Shown here piece by piece: positions 33,612 through 42,604 of a stretch of 55,335 nt of DNA. Where the stretch lies: NCBI GenBank assembly GCA_900769475.1, contig CAAGGQ010000023.1, positions 1-55,335 of the forward strand, given 5' to 3'. The notes under the pieces were generated by a model. The model searched no databases, was not told where the DNA came from, and was given only the letters and a program-made list of their open reading frames with translations. The position numbers were made by a program, and so were the translations under genes. The number at the start of each line of letters is the position of its first letter. Position 1 is the stretch's first letter. The DNA is from Clostridia bacterium (lineage in GTDB: Bacteria; Bacillota; Clostridia; Oscillospirales; CAG-272).

Positions 33612-34816
33612 AAGAACGCCTCAAAAAAACGGCTCCCAAGGGAAAATCGGTAAGACCCTGGAATTTGTATTACGAACATCTTTCGGTGCGCCTGGGAATC
33701 ACGCAGGTGATTCTGTATCTTGCTTTGTTTGCCTTTGTGGTCCTTTCTTTTTTTCGCAACACCCAGCTGATCACCTACCAAACCTTTTATCATTTTATTA
33801 AGGATCTGAACGCGTCGGCCGAATCGGCCTTTGCAGTAACCTCCAACTACGTAAGCTATCCCACCGACGAGCAACAAAGCTTTACCCTCTACCGTCAAGG
33901 TCTTGCGGTGGCAGGGAACACCCACGTTACGGTGTTCACCGCCTCGGGGCGGCAAAGCATCAGCCAAAACATTCAGTATCAAAATCCCACGGCCGTGGGA
34001 ACAGGAAAGTACCTTTTGGTCTATGAGCTTGGAGGCACTCAATACTCTCTGTATAACTCCTACACCAAGATCCACGAGGGAGTCAGCGACCATCCCATCA
34101 ATCACGCGGCCATTTCGGAGTCGGGAATGTTTGCCTTGGTGTCCTCCTCCGAGGGATACAACTCCACAGTTTCCCTTTACAGCAGTCGGTTTGCTCTCTT
34201 GAACCGCTACAACAAGGGGGGATACGTGGTGGACGTGACCATCAACAAAAAGGGAAGCCAGATAGCGATTCTTTCCATCACCCCCGAGGACGGTGTCTTT
34301 ACCACCGAGCTGATGCTCTGTAAGCCGGGCGCCACAACGGCCCAGGCAGAGCAACGGCGAGAGGGAATTGTGGGATGGCAATGCGAATACACGACCTTGG
34401 ATCGCATTGCGCTCCTTCACGAGGATGGGATGCTGTTCTACAATGCCACGGGAGCGCTTCTTGAAGAACATTCCTTTGGTGGAAAGACCGTACATTGCGT
34501 GGATTTTGACACCTTTGGTACTGCGCTGTGCTTGCAGAGCCGAGAGGCATTTGCCAAAAACGAGCTTCTGGTGTTTGACAAAAACGGGAAGCTGTTGTAT
34601 CATGAGATCGAATCGGCGGAGGTGCGACAGATCGATCTCTTGGAGCAAACCCTGTTTCTCCTCTGTGATGAAGGGATCCATCGCCTATTGCTCAAGAGTG
34701 GCGAGCGAGGCTTTATTGCAACCAAAGCCCCTCAGCAGATTCTTCTTGCTTCCACCGAGAACGAGGTTCTGCTTTGTTCCCCCCACCGGGGAGAATACGT
34801 CCGTTTTTCTTCATAA
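33608..34816 (+). CDS. DUF5711-like single-pass membrane protein
   Basis: 402 residues. A basic N-terminus of about 30 residues, a membrane helix (about 37-58: ILYLALFAFVVLSFF), then an extracellular beta-rich domain with WD40/beta-propeller-like repeats (TVFTASGRQSISQNIQYQNP, GGTQYSLYNSYTKIHEG and similar). It matches the clostridial DUF5711 type, for which I know no function. GAGGAGGCGGAGC lies just before the ATG, which overlaps the truA stop. The next gene is cvpA, so an envelope role is likely. Confidence 0.8.
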   Translation: MKERLKKTAPKGKSVRPWNLYYEHLSVRLGITQVILYLALFAFVVLSFFRNTQLITYQTFYHFIKDLNASAESAFAVTSNYVSYPTDEQQSFTLYRQGLAVAGNTHVTVFTASGRQSISQNIQYQNPTAVGTGKYLLVYELGGTQYSLYNSYTKIHEGVSDHPINHAAISESGMFALVSSSEGYNSTVSLYSSRFALLNRYNKGGYVVDVTINKKGSQIAILSITPEDGVFTTELMLCKPGATTAQAEQRREGIVGWQCEYTTLDRIALLHEDGMLFYNATGALLEEHSFGGKTVHCVDFDTFGTALCLQSREAFAKNELLVFDKNGKLLYHEIESAEVRQIDLLEQTLFLLCDEGIHRLLLKSGERGFIATKAPQQILLASTENEVLLCSPHRGEYVRFSS

Positions 34817-34847
34817 ATTATTTCTTTTTTAGAAAGGAACTATTGCT

Positions 34848-35552
34848 ATGTTACGTATCATTCCGGATCTGCTCTTTGTTCTTCTCGGCGTTTTTATCAT
34901 TTGGAGAAACGCACACCGCGGCTTTATCAAGAGCGTTTTGAAGTTCGCTCGCTTTTTGATCGCGTTCATTGCCGCCTCGATTCTCGGAAAGCCGGTGGCT
35001 GCCTTCCTTTACGAGCGCTTTGTTCACCAACCGGTATATGACGCGGTATTCAAAAAGGTACAAGAAATTTATACCAACTCTACCGGAGCCTTCTCGGCTG
35101 AGACGGTGCTGGAAAAGCTTCCCGGCTTCCTGATCAATGACGAAATGAAGCAGAACCTTACTCAGCTGGAGGGAAGCGGGGAGGACCTCGTGGTTTCCTT
35201 GACCAAAACCGTTTCCTCGCCGCTGGCATCAGTGATCTCCAACGTAATCGCCTACGCGGCCGTGTTTGTAGCCTCCTTCTTGGTATTGATCCTTGTGATC
35301 CGTCTTCTGGACGCCATCGTATCCAAGATCCCTCTGCTGAATTTCGCCAATCATCTCCTGGGTATGGCCTGGGGTGTGATCGTGGCCTTTGTTATTCTCT
35401 TTATCGTTGCCTCCTTGGTAAAGGCGTTCTTTGCCAACGATGATTTTTACCTGCAATCCACCGTAATCCGCTTTGTCGGAGATTCGGGATGGATGGAGGC
35501 CATGCACTATCTGGACGTTGGAAAGAAGTTCATTTCCACGATCCTCCACTAA
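34848..35552 (+). CDS. CvpA-family membrane protein
   Basis: 234 residues, about four membrane helices (MLRIIPDLLFVLLGVFIIW; ARFLIAFIAASILG; VIAYAAVFVASFLVLILVIRLLD; LLGMAWGVIVAFVILFIVASLV) with a soluble loop of about 80 residues between the second and third. The RNAHRGFIKSVLKFARF segment and NFANHLLGMAWG follow the CvpA/colicin-V-production family pattern. The family affects envelope stability; molecular role unknown. AGAAAGGAAC lies before the ATG. Confidence 0.87.
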   Translation: MLRIIPDLLFVLLGVFIIWRNAHRGFIKSVLKFARFLIAFIAASILGKPVAAFLYERFVHQPVYDAVFKKVQEIYTNSTGAFSAETVLEKLPGFLINDEMKQNLTQLEGSGEDLVVSLTKTVSSPLASVISNVIAYAAVFVASFLVLILVIRLLDAIVSKIPLLNFANHLLGMAWGVIVAFVILFIVASLVKAFFANDDFYLQSTVIRFVGDSGWMEAMHYLDVGKKFISTILH

Positions 35553-35593
35553 CCCTTAGCATAAAAGAAAGGTAATCGATTGTTTCGATAAAA

Positions 35594-37939
35594 ATGAATC
35601 CCATGGTACTATGTTCTCAATGTAATAAACGAATGGCGGTCATCTTTGTTACCAAGGTGGAAAATGGAGCGAAGACCTCCAAGGGACTTTGCTTAAAATG
35701 CGCCAAGGAAATGGGCGTTCCCGTAGATAACATCGTTGGAAACGTAATGAATCAGCTGGGTATCTCTCCGGAACAGATGGAAAGCGCCGAGGCCGATATG
35801 AACGCCATGCTGGAGCAAATGGAGACCCCTTCGGATATGGATGACAACGAGGACGGCGGCGCTCCCGCCATTGATCTTCCCAAGCTGTTCCGTGACGTAG
35901 GTCTGTTCTCTCAAAAAGACGAGAACGGTGTGACCAAATCCGCCGATGGTGAACCTAACGGAGATCCCTCCTCCAAAAAAGACAAAAAGAAGGCAAAAGA
36001 AGGCAAAAAGCTGAAGTTTCTCCCTGTCTACAGCCGCAATTTGACCCAGTATGCCAGAGAAGGCAAGCTGGATAAAATCATTGGCCGTGATCGGGAGCTG
36101 GCTCGCGTGATCCAGATCCTTTGCCGCAGACAAAAGAACAACCCCTGCCTGATCGGTGAGCCCGGTGTGGGCAAAACCGCCATTGCCGAGGCGCTGGCCA
36201 TTCGCGTGGCCTCGGGGAACGTCCCCTACAAGCTCCAGGGGAAGGAGATCCATCTTTTGGATATGACAGCCCTGGTAGCAGGCACCCAGTTTCGCGGACA
36301 GTTTGAATCGCGGATCCTGGGACTGCTGAACGAGGTAACCGAGCTTGGCAACGTGATCCTGGTGATCGACGAGGTGCACAACATCGTTGGCACCGGTGAG
36401 GCCGAGGGAAGCGTGAATGCGGCCAACATCCTCAAGCCTGCGCTTTCCAGAGGGGAGGTGCAGATCATTGGCGCCACCACGCTGAACGAATATCGCAAAT
36501 ATATTGAAAAGGACTCTGCTCTGGAACGTCGCTTCCAGCCTGTAACCGTAGGGGAGCCCTCCATCGAGGAAACCGTGGAAATGCTCCAGGGAATCAAGCA
36601 TTATTACGAGGAATTCCACGGCATTCACATTCCCCAAGCCGTGCTTCGTCGGGCTGTGGTGCTTTCCGAACGCTATATCACCGATCGCTATCTTCCTGAC
36701 AAGGCCATCGACCTGTTGGATGAAGCCGCGGCGTATCTTTCTCTGTCCTCGGCTGCCATCAACGAATCCTATTCCATTCGGGATAAGCTTCTGGCTTTGA
36801 AGGAGAAGAGAGAAGCCCTGGAGGGAGAGATTGCCGGAAATGACGCGGTAGAGCAGCACCGCTACGAAGAAATCGCCAAGGTACGTGCCGAGGAGCTAAA
36901 GCTTTCGGCACGCTTGAACGAGCTGGAGCCCCAGGCCAAGGCAATTGAGCTGAGCGAAGGGGAAATTGCCGGAGTCATCGAGCTCTGGACCGGTGTTCCT
37001 GCCACCAGCATTACCGAAAACGAATTTGCCCAAATCGATCAGTTGGAAAGCCGCCTGAAAAAGCGCATCATCGGTCAGGACGTTGCGGTGGGAGCCGTGA
37101 CTCGTGCCATCAAGCGCAACCGCGCAGGCATTTCCTACAAACGCAAGCCGGTATCCTTCATTTTCGCTGGGCCGACCGGCGTGGGGAAGACCGAGCTGGT
37201 CAAGACCCTTGCCAACGATCTGTTCCATTCTCCTGAAACACTGATCCGTCTGGATATGTCGGAGTTCATGGAAAAGCATTCGGTATCCAGAATCATCGGA
37301 GCGCCTCCCGGATATGTGGGTTATGACGAGGCGGGACAGCTGACCGAAAAGATCCGCCGCAGACCCTATTCCATCGTTCTGTTTGACGAGATCGAAAAGG
37401 CACATCCCGACGTATTGAATATTCTCCTGCAAATTTTGGACGATGGGCGCATCACCGATGCCCGCGGAAAGACCGTCAACTTTGAAAACACGGTCATCGT
37501 TATGACCACCAACGCCGGCTCCGATAAGACCGCCGCCCTGGCAGGCTTCTCGGATCACGCAAACAATACCGAGAGTGAAAAGACGCAAAAAGCGCTGGAG
37601 AGCTTTTTGCGCCCCGAATTCATCAACCGTGTGGACGAGATCATCACCTTCCGCTCCCTGGATGAATCGGATTTCGAGCGCATTGCCGCAATTATGTTGG
37701 AAGAGCTGAAAACGGCACTGACAGAAAAGGATCTGAAGCTTTCATACAGCGATGCAGCCCTCAAGCGCATTGCAGCCGATTCCTTCTCCCGCAAATTCGG
37801 TGCCCGCAATATGCGCCGCTATATCCAAAAGGAGATTGAGGATAAGCTGGCTGAGCTTATCATTGCCGACTACCAAAAGACCTATTCGGTAGCCAAAATC
37901 GGCGTAAAGGATGGGCGGATTGTCGTTCATTGTATGTAA
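35594..37939 (+). CDS. clpE: ClpE-type AAA+ unfoldase with N-terminal zinc finger
   Basis: 781 residues. An N-terminal C4 zinc finger (Cys 7, 10, 33, 36), an acidic linker with a Lys-rich stretch (about 115-140), then AAA domain 1 with Walker A GEPGVGKTA (about 189), a middle coiled domain (about 390-450), and AAA domain 2 with Walker A GPTGVGKTE (about 525) and a ClpC/ClpE-like C-terminus. It unfolds substrates, probably for ClpP. The zinc finger in place of a ClpC N-domain makes ClpE the best match. The nearest ribosome site AGAAAGG is about 21 bases before the ATG; an ATT codon at 35579 would be better spaced, so the start is uncertain. Confidence 0.9.
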   Translation: MNPMVLCSQCNKRMAVIFVTKVENGAKTSKGLCLKCAKEMGVPVDNIVGNVMNQLGISPEQMESAEADMNAMLEQMETPSDMDDNEDGGAPAIDLPKLFRDVGLFSQKDENGVTKSADGEPNGDPSSKKDKKKAKEGKKLKFLPVYSRNLTQYAREGKLDKIIGRDRELARVIQILCRRQKNNPCLIGEPGVGKTAIAEALAIRVASGNVPYKLQGKEIHLLDMTALVAGTQFRGQFESRILGLLNEVTELGNVILVIDEVHNIVGTGEAEGSVNAANILKPALSRGEVQIIGATTLNEYRKYIEKDSALERRFQPVTVGEPSIEETVEMLQGIKHYYEEFHGIHIPQAVLRRAVVLSERYITDRYLPDKAIDLLDEAAAYLSLSSAAINESYSIRDKLLALKEKREALEGEIAGNDAVEQHRYEEIAKVRAEELKLSARLNELEPQAKAIELSEGEIAGVIELWTGVPATSITENEFAQIDQLESRLKKRIIGQDVAVGAVTRAIKRNRAGISYKRKPVSFIFAGPTGVGKTELVKTLANDLFHSPETLIRLDMSEFMEKHSVSRIIGAPPGYVGYDEAGQLTEKIRRRPYSIVLFDEIEKAHPDVLNILLQILDDGRITDARGKTVNFENTVIVMTTNAGSDKTAALAGFSDHANNTESEKTQKALESFLRPEFINRVDEIITFRSLDESDFERIAAIMLEELKTALTEKDLKLSYSDAALKRIAADSFSRKFGARNMRRYIQKEIEDKLAELIIADYQKTYSVAKIGVKDGRIVVHCM

Positions 37940-37945
37940 ATCAAT

Positions 37946-37990
37946 GAGAAGGAGTGAACGTCGCCGCAGGCGAGCGCTTCACTCCTTCTC
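37946..37990 (+). repeat. Long two-part hairpin after clpE
   Basis: Outer arms GAGAAGGAGTGAA (37946-37958) and TTCACTCCTTCTC (37978-37990) are perfectly complementary. An inner TCGCC/GGCGA stem with a GCA loop is stacked inside. There is no real T-run, so it may stabilise the clpE mRNA, end transcription with a factor, or be a copy of a dispersed palindrome. Confidence 0.75.
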
Positions 37991-38082
37991 TCTGAAGAGT
38001 TTTTGCAAAGGGAAATCGGACAGCCAAGGCGCTGCATATACTGTGGATGCGAATATTATTACGGAAAGGATTACAGTTCGCT

Positions 38083-38376
38083 ATGAAACGCTGCAGCACC
38101 GCTAACCTGCGACACCTGGAGATCATCAACCTCTGTGACGGCGCAAGATTGGGCTATGCCTGCGATTTTGAGTTTGACAAGGAGGACGCGCGGATCCTTG
38201 CCCTGGTGGTTCCCGGAAGCTCCGGCTTTTTAGGTCTGAACAGGGAAGAGAATCTGATCATTCCCTGGCATCTGATCGAGTGCATTGGAGAGGATACCAT
38301 ACTGGTAAAGCTGACGCAACAGGATCTTTCCTGCTGTTCCTGCTCGGAAAAGAAGAAGCGTTGGTTTCACTTTTGA
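38083..38376 (+). CDS. YlmC/YmxH-family PRC-barrel protein
   Basis: 97 residues. A PRC-barrel-like fold: LRHLEIINLCDGARLGYACD, then LALVVPGSSGFLG and LIIPWHLIECIGEDTILVKL, matching the YlmC/YmxH family linked to sporulation in Clostridia and Bacilli. A CCSCSEKKKRW C-terminal tail with three cysteines is unusual and may bind metal. ATG 38083 keeps the conserved N-terminus short; the ribosome site GGAAAGGA is about 12 bases upstream, rather far. Confidence 0.85.
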   Translation: MKRCSTANLRHLEIINLCDGARLGYACDFEFDKEDARILALVVPGSSGFLGLNREENLIIPWHLIECIGEDTILVKLTQQDLSCCSCSEKKKRWFHF

Positions 38377-38416
38377 TGCATAAATGTGAATAATTTGTAA
38401 AAAATAGAAACATCTA

Positions 38417-38445
38417 TTGCAATTCTATCAAATGTATGGTATAAT
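38417..38445 (+). promoter_or_regulatory. Promoter of rpsB-tsf
   Basis: TTGCAA (38417-38422), 17-base spacer, TATAAT (38440-38445). The start of transcription is expected near 38452, giving a leader of about 140 bases. Confidence 0.87.
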
Positions 38446-38451
38446 CTCTTG

Positions 38452-38594
38452 TAATTGCGTCATGGTGCTCCTTTCGGGGAGGATCGGGGCGCAAAATAAA
38501 AAATCACACACACCGAATGATCGTTGCAACGGTGCCGCAGTTGCGGTTTTGGCAATGCGTTACGGTGGTGGAAAAACCGAAGGAGGACATTGAA
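38452..38594 (+). promoter_or_regulatory. Structured 5' leader of rpsB (candidate ribosomal-protein leader)
   Basis: About 143 untranslated bases with several stems: CTCC/GGAG around TTTCG near 38470, GCAAC (38526-38530)/GTTGC around GGTGCCGCA, and CCGCA/TGCGG nested nearby as an alternative. GC content is well above the flanking promoter. S2 leaders are known to be autoregulated in proteobacteria; whether this one is bound by S2 is inference. The ribosome site GAAGGAGGAC lies at its 3' end. Confidence 0.5.
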
Positions 38595-39329
38595 ATGTCT
38601 GTTATTTCTATCAAGCAGCTGCTTGAAGCAGGTGTTCATTTCGGACACCACACCAGAAGATGGAACCCCAAAATGCAGGAGTACATTTTCACCGAGAGAA
38701 ATGGTATTTATATCATTGACCTGCAGAAGACCGTAAAGAAGTTTGACGAAGCTTACAACTTTGTTCGTGAGCTCTCCGAGAACAACGGCACTCTCCTGTT
38801 TGTTGGTACCAAGAAGCAGGCCGCAGAGGCAATCAAGGAAGAGGCGAATCGTTGCGGTATGTACTACGTAAACGTTCGTTGGCCCGGCGGTATGATGACC
38901 AACTTCAAGACCATCAAGAAGAGCATCGCTCGTCTCAACAAGCTGAAGAAGTTTGAAGAGGACGGCACCTTTGATCTTCTGCCCAAGAAGGAAGTTCTTG
39001 AGCACAAGAAGGAAATTGCCGATCTTGAGAAGAACTACGGCGGTATCAAGGAGATGGAAGGTCTTCCCAGCGCTATTTTCGTAGTTGACCCCAAGAAGGA
39101 AAGAAACGCAGTTCTCGAAGCAAAGAAGCTGGGTATTCCGGTAATTGCCATCGTTGATACCAACTGCGATCCCGACGATGCTGACTATATCATTCCCGGT
39201 AACGACGACGCAATCCGCGCCATTAAGCTGATCTCCTCCGCACTGGCTGATGCCATCATCGAGGGCAAGCAGGGAGAAGAGACCGCTACCGAGGAGGCTG
39301 CTCCCGCTGAGGAAGCTGCCGCAGAGTAA
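38595..39329 (+). CDS. rpsB: 30S ribosomal protein S2
   Basis: 244 residues, normal for bacteria. The N-terminus SVISIKQLLEAGVHFGHHTR followed by RWNPKMQEYIFTERNGIYII, and the later PSAIFVVDPKKERNAVLEA and IPGNDDAIRAIKLI, are diagnostic. An acidic Glu/Ala tail (EEAAPAEEAAAE) ends it. ATG 38595 with GAAGGAGGAC is chosen over a longer frame. Followed by tsf, the universal order. Confidence 0.98.
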   Translation: MSVISIKQLLEAGVHFGHHTRRWNPKMQEYIFTERNGIYIIDLQKTVKKFDEAYNFVRELSENNGTLLFVGTKKQAAEAIKEEANRCGMYYVNVRWPGGMMTNFKTIKKSIARLNKLKKFEEDGTFDLLPKKEVLEHKKEIADLEKNYGGIKEMEGLPSAIFVVDPKKERNAVLEAKKLGIPVIAIVDTNCDPDDADYIIPGNDDAIRAIKLISSALADAIIEGKQGEETATEEAAPAEEAAAE

Positions 39330-39359
39330 TAAAAAAGATTTTAAGAGAGGAATACGAAA

Positions 39360-40283
39360 ATGGCTACTATTACCGCAAAAGACGTTGCCGCTCTCCGCGC
39401 AAAAACCGGTATCGGTATGATGGAGTGCAAGAAGGCACTGGTTGAAGCAAACGGCGACGTAGAGGCCGCAGTAAAAATCCTTCGTGAGAAGGGCGAGCTG
39501 AAGGCAGAGTCCAAGATGGCTTCCAGAATTGCTGCAGACGGTCTGGTTGAAATTCTGAAGGATGGCAACTACACCGCTATGATCGAAGTAAACTCCGAGA
39601 CCGACTTCGTTGCAAAGAACGAGTCCTTTAAGGAATTCGTTGGCGATCTCCTTAAGATCATCATCGCTCAGAAGCCCGCAAACGTTGAGGCTCTGATGAC
39701 CTGCAAGTACAACGACGAAATGGACGTTGATGCAAAGATCAAGGAAATGATTTTCAAGATCGGCGAAAAGCTGACCGTTCGTCGCTTCGTTCTGGTTGAG
39801 GGCGTTACCAGCACCTACATTCACGGCACCGGCTCCATTGGCGTTATCGCTAAGTTTGATACCGACGTTGCCGACAAGCCTGAGTTCGTTGCTTTCGCAA
39901 AGAACATCGCGCTTCAGATTGGTGCATACCCCACTCCTTACCTCTGCAGAGAGCAGGTTCCCGCTTCTGTAATCGAGGAAGAGAAGAACATTCTGCTGGC
40001 TCAGATCGCAAACGATCCTGCCAACGCAAAGAAGCCTGATGCCATTAAGGAAAAGATGGTAATTGGTAGAATCTCCAAGTTCTACGATAACAACTGCCTG
40101 GTTGACATGACCTACGTTAAGGACGAGGACATGAAGGTTGGCAAGTATGTGGAAGTTACCGCTAAGGAGCTTGGCGGTTCCATTAAGATCGCTGACTTCT
40201 ACCGCTACGAGAAGGGTGAAGGCATTCAGAAGAGAGAAGAGAACTTTGCAGACGAAATCGCAAAGATGACCGCCGGCAAGTAA
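39360..40283 (+). CDS. tsf: Elongation factor Ts
   Basis: Nucleotide exchange factor for EF-Tu. 307 residues. The N-terminal UBA-like domain ITAKDVAALRAKTGIGMMEC (about residues 3-22), the KKALVEANGDVEAAVKILRE helix, and the core NSETDFVAKNESFKEFV are all diagnostic. The ribosome site AAGAGAGGAA lies before the ATG. It ends at a strong terminator, which separates it from pyrH. Confidence 0.98.
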   Translation: MATITAKDVAALRAKTGIGMMECKKALVEANGDVEAAVKILREKGELKAESKMASRIAADGLVEILKDGNYTAMIEVNSETDFVAKNESFKEFVGDLLKIIIAQKPANVEALMTCKYNDEMDVDAKIKEMIFKIGEKLTVRRFVLVEGVTSTYIHGTGSIGVIAKFDTDVADKPEFVAFAKNIALQIGAYPTPYLCREQVPASVIEEEKNILLAQIANDPANAKKPDAIKEKMVIGRISKFYDNNCLVDMTYVKDEDMKVGKYVEVTAKELGGSIKIADFYRYEKGEGIQKREENFADEIAKMTAGK

Positions 40284-40300
40284 TTCGCTTTTCAAAATAA

Positions 40301-40334
40301 AAAAGGGATGGATCTGTTTGATCCATCCTTTTTT
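40301..40334 (+). terminator. Terminator after tsf
   Basis: Perfect 9-bp arms GGATGGATC (40306-40314) and GATCCATCC (40320-40328), preceded by A-rich sequence and followed by six T residues. Confidence 0.93.
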
Positions 40335-40405
40335 GTCTTTGGACACTCCTAACGAAAAAAGCATAAGTTTTTTTCGTTTTCTCTGATTTATTTACAAAAA
40401 AGGTG

Positions 40406-40434
40406 TTTACAAAAAGCTTTTTTTGTAGTAAAAT
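40406..40434 (+). promoter_or_regulatory. Promoter of the pyrH-to-thyX unit
   Basis: TTTACA (40406-40411), 17-base spacer, TAAAAT (40429-40434), about 40 bases before the pyrH start. Confidence 0.72.
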
Positions 40435-40474
40435 AAAGAGGAAGTATTGGAAATCATTTGAGGAGATTGAAAAC

Positions 40475-41185
40475 ATGAGCGAACCCAAGTATAAACGCAT
40501 TTTGTTAAAGCTGTCCGGTGAAGCCCTTGCCTCGAAAGAGCAGGGAATTCTGGACTTTGATTTTATAACCACGGTAGCGCAACAGATCAAGCGTTGCGTG
40601 GATCAAGGGGTTCAGGTTGGCGTGATCGTTGGCGCCGGCAACATTTGGCGCGGTCGTCAGGGCACCGGCATGGACCAATGCCGTGCCGATTCCATGGGCA
40701 TGCTGGCTACCACAATCAACGCCATCGCCTTGCAGGACGTGTTTCTGCGTGTGGGAATGGATGCGGTAGTGATGACCGCTGTGGAAATGGACGCTTTTGC
40801 TGATCATTATTCGTCCCGTGCCGCCATCCGTAATTTGGAGGAGGGCAAGGTTGTGATCTTTGGATGCGGTCTTGGTACCCCCTTCTTTTCCACCGACACC
40901 GCCGCTGCGCTCCGTGCCGCAGAGATCAAGGCCGATTGTATCCTCATGGCCAAGAATATCGACGCGATCTACAGCGCCGATCCCAAGGTGGATCCCAACG
41001 CGGTGCGCTATTCGGACATTACCTACCGTCAGATTGTGGATCAGAACCTGCGGGCACTGGATCTTCCTTCTACCGTGCTTTGCATGGATAATAATATCAA
41101 CGGTTACGCCTTTGGTCTTGCCGATCCCGAGAACATCTACCGTGTGGTCATGGGCGAATCGGTGGGAACCGCTATTCACAACTAA
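40475..41185 (+). CDS. pyrH: UMP kinase
   Basis: Phosphorylates UMP to UDP. 236 residues, amino-acid-kinase fold. YKRILLKLSGEALAS at the N-terminus, the glycine-rich VGAGNIWRGRQG, the MGMLATTINAIALQD segment and GCGLGTPFFSTDTAAALRAAEI are typical. ATG 40475 is preceded by GAGGAG. First gene of the long frr-uppS-cdsA-dxr-rseP-ispG-polC series. Confidence 0.97.
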   Translation: MSEPKYKRILLKLSGEALASKEQGILDFDFITTVAQQIKRCVDQGVQVGVIVGAGNIWRGRQGTGMDQCRADSMGMLATTINAIALQDVFLRVGMDAVVMTAVEMDAFADHYSSRAAIRNLEEGKVVIFGCGLGTPFFSTDTAAALRAAEIKADCILMAKNIDAIYSADPKVDPNAVRYSDITYRQIVDQNLRALDLPSTVLCMDNNINGYAFGLADPENIYRVVMGESVGTAIHN

Positions 41186-41222
41186 ACGTTATTAACAATT
41201 ACATAGAAAGGAATTGAACCTT

Positions 41223-41777
41223 ATGAAATTCAACACCAAAAATACCGAAGAAAAAATGAAAAAAAGCGTAGCTGTGTATGAGAGCAACCTCTCCACCATC
41301 CGCGCAAGCCAGGCCAATACCGCCATCGTATCCAAGGTTACCTTTGAATACTACGGTGCCCCTACAAAGCTGGTAGACATGGCATCCGTTTCAGTTACCG
41401 ATCCCAAAACACTGACCATTTCCCCCTACGACCGTTCCACGCTTAAGGCAATGGTAAAGGCGCTCTTGGCATCCGATATCGGTATTACCCCCATGGATGA
41501 CGGTGCCGTGATCCGTCTGGTATTCCCGCCTCTGACCGAGGAACACCGCAAGGGACTGGCTAAGCAGATCCAAAAGATGGGCGAGGATGCCCGCGTGATC
41601 ATTCGTAACATCCGCAGAGATGCAAACGATGAGATCAAAAAGCTGAAGAAGGACGGCGAAATGACCGAGGACGAGCAAAAGTCCGGTGAAAAAGCGATTC
41701 AAGAGCTGACCGACCAATATATCAAAATGATTGACGGGATTACTACCCAAAAGAACAAGGAAGTTATGCAGCTGTAA
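41223..41777 (+). CDS. frr: Ribosome recycling factor
   Basis: Splits the post-termination ribosome together with EF-G. 184 residues, family length. The three-helix-bundle signature is present: KSVAVYESNLSTIRASQANT, VTDPKTLTISPYDRSTLKAM, RLVFPPLTEEHRKGLAKQ and RNIRRDANDEIKKLKKDGE. ATG 41223 fits the AGAAAGGAA ribosome site; an earlier in-frame start would lie inside it. Confidence 0.97.
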   Translation: MKFNTKNTEEKMKKSVAVYESNLSTIRASQANTAIVSKVTFEYYGAPTKLVDMASVSVTDPKTLTISPYDRSTLKAMVKALLASDIGITPMDDGAVIRLVFPPLTEEHRKGLAKQIQKMGEDARVIIRNIRRDANDEIKKLKKDGEMTEDEQKSGEKAIQELTDQYIKMIDGITTQKNKEVMQL

Positions 41778-41799
41778 TTCTGCTCCTTTCACTGCTTGC

Positions 41800-41834
41800 A
41801 GGGCTGTCGCGCAGAACGTTGGTGCGACAGCCCC
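41800..41834 (+). promoter_or_regulatory. Stable hairpin between frr and uppS
   Basis: Perfect 10-bp arms GGGCTGTCGC (41801-41810) and GCGACAGCCC (41824-41833) with a 13-base loop and no T-run. Probably an mRNA processing or stability element, or a weak attenuator, within the operon. Confidence 0.7.
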
Positions 41835-41858
41835 TATCTTAAATCATGGAGAAAACAA

Positions 41859-42587
41859 ATGTTTGGATGGTTGAAAAAAAAGAACCCCGCAGCCCCCGTT
41901 ACAACGGTTGACGATCGGTTGCAACACATTGCCTTTATCATGGACGGCAACGGTCGTTGGGCGCAAAAGCGAGGCATGCCTCGGGAATACGGACACTCTC
42001 ACGGTGCCGCAACCTTTAAGCGGATCGGCCGTTACTGTGAGAGCATCGGCTTGAAATATATGACAGTCTACGCCTTTTCTACCGAAAACTGGAAGCGTCC
42101 CCAAAAGGAAGTGGACACCATTATGAAGATCTTTGATGACTACATCGAGGAATGCTTCATGGAAATGGAAGAGGACAACGTGCATTTTCGGTTCATTGGA
42201 AATTTGGATATTTTCCCCGCGGAGCTCCGTCAAAAAATGGATCGAATTGATCGAGAAACTGCCCACAAGCCCTTTATCTTGAATATTGCCGTGAACTATG
42301 GCGGCAGGGAAGAGATCACCCACGCGTGCAACGCGCTGATCCATGCGGGAAAGACCAACGTAACCGAGGAGGATATCAACGCCAACATCTACACAATTGG
42401 CTGTCCCGATCCCGATCTGATCGTGCGCACGGGAGGCGATCTTCGCACCTCCAACTTTTTGCTTTGGCAATCGGCCTATGCGGAGTATTATTTTACCGAT
42501 GTTCTTTGGCCCGACTACAGCCCCGAGGACGTAAACCAAGCCGTTGCCGCCTTTTATTCCAGAAAGCGCCGTTACGGCGGTGTATAA
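41859..42587 (+). CDS. uppS: Undecaprenyl diphosphate synthase
   Basis: Makes the C55 lipid carrier for peptidoglycan from FPP and isopentenyl diphosphate. 242 residues. The catalytic aspartate lies in IAFIMDGNGRWAQKRG (near 28), with the conserved YGHSHGAATFKRI, TVYAFSTENWKRP and RTGGDLRTSNFLLWQSAYAE. ATG 41859 with TGGAGAAAAC upstream; the longer open frame is not supported. Works downstream of Dxr and IspG encoded in the same operon. Confidence 0.97.
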   Translation: MFGWLKKKNPAAPVTTVDDRLQHIAFIMDGNGRWAQKRGMPREYGHSHGAATFKRIGRYCESIGLKYMTVYAFSTENWKRPQKEVDTIMKIFDDYIEECFMEMEEDNVHFRFIGNLDIFPAELRQKMDRIDRETAHKPFILNIAVNYGGREEITHACNALIHAGKTNVTEEDINANIYTIGCPDPDLIVRTGGDLRTSNFLLWQSAYAEYYFTDVLWPDYSPEDVNQAVAAFYSRKRRYGGV

Positions 42588-42604
42588 TTCCGAAAGGATC
42601 CCTT

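Noticed and set aside
38460..40364. 634-codon open frame on the minus strand across rpsB and tsf
   Set aside because: It is a shadow of two highly expressed ribosomal genes with strong codon bias; no ribosome site, and the peptide has no recognisable fold.
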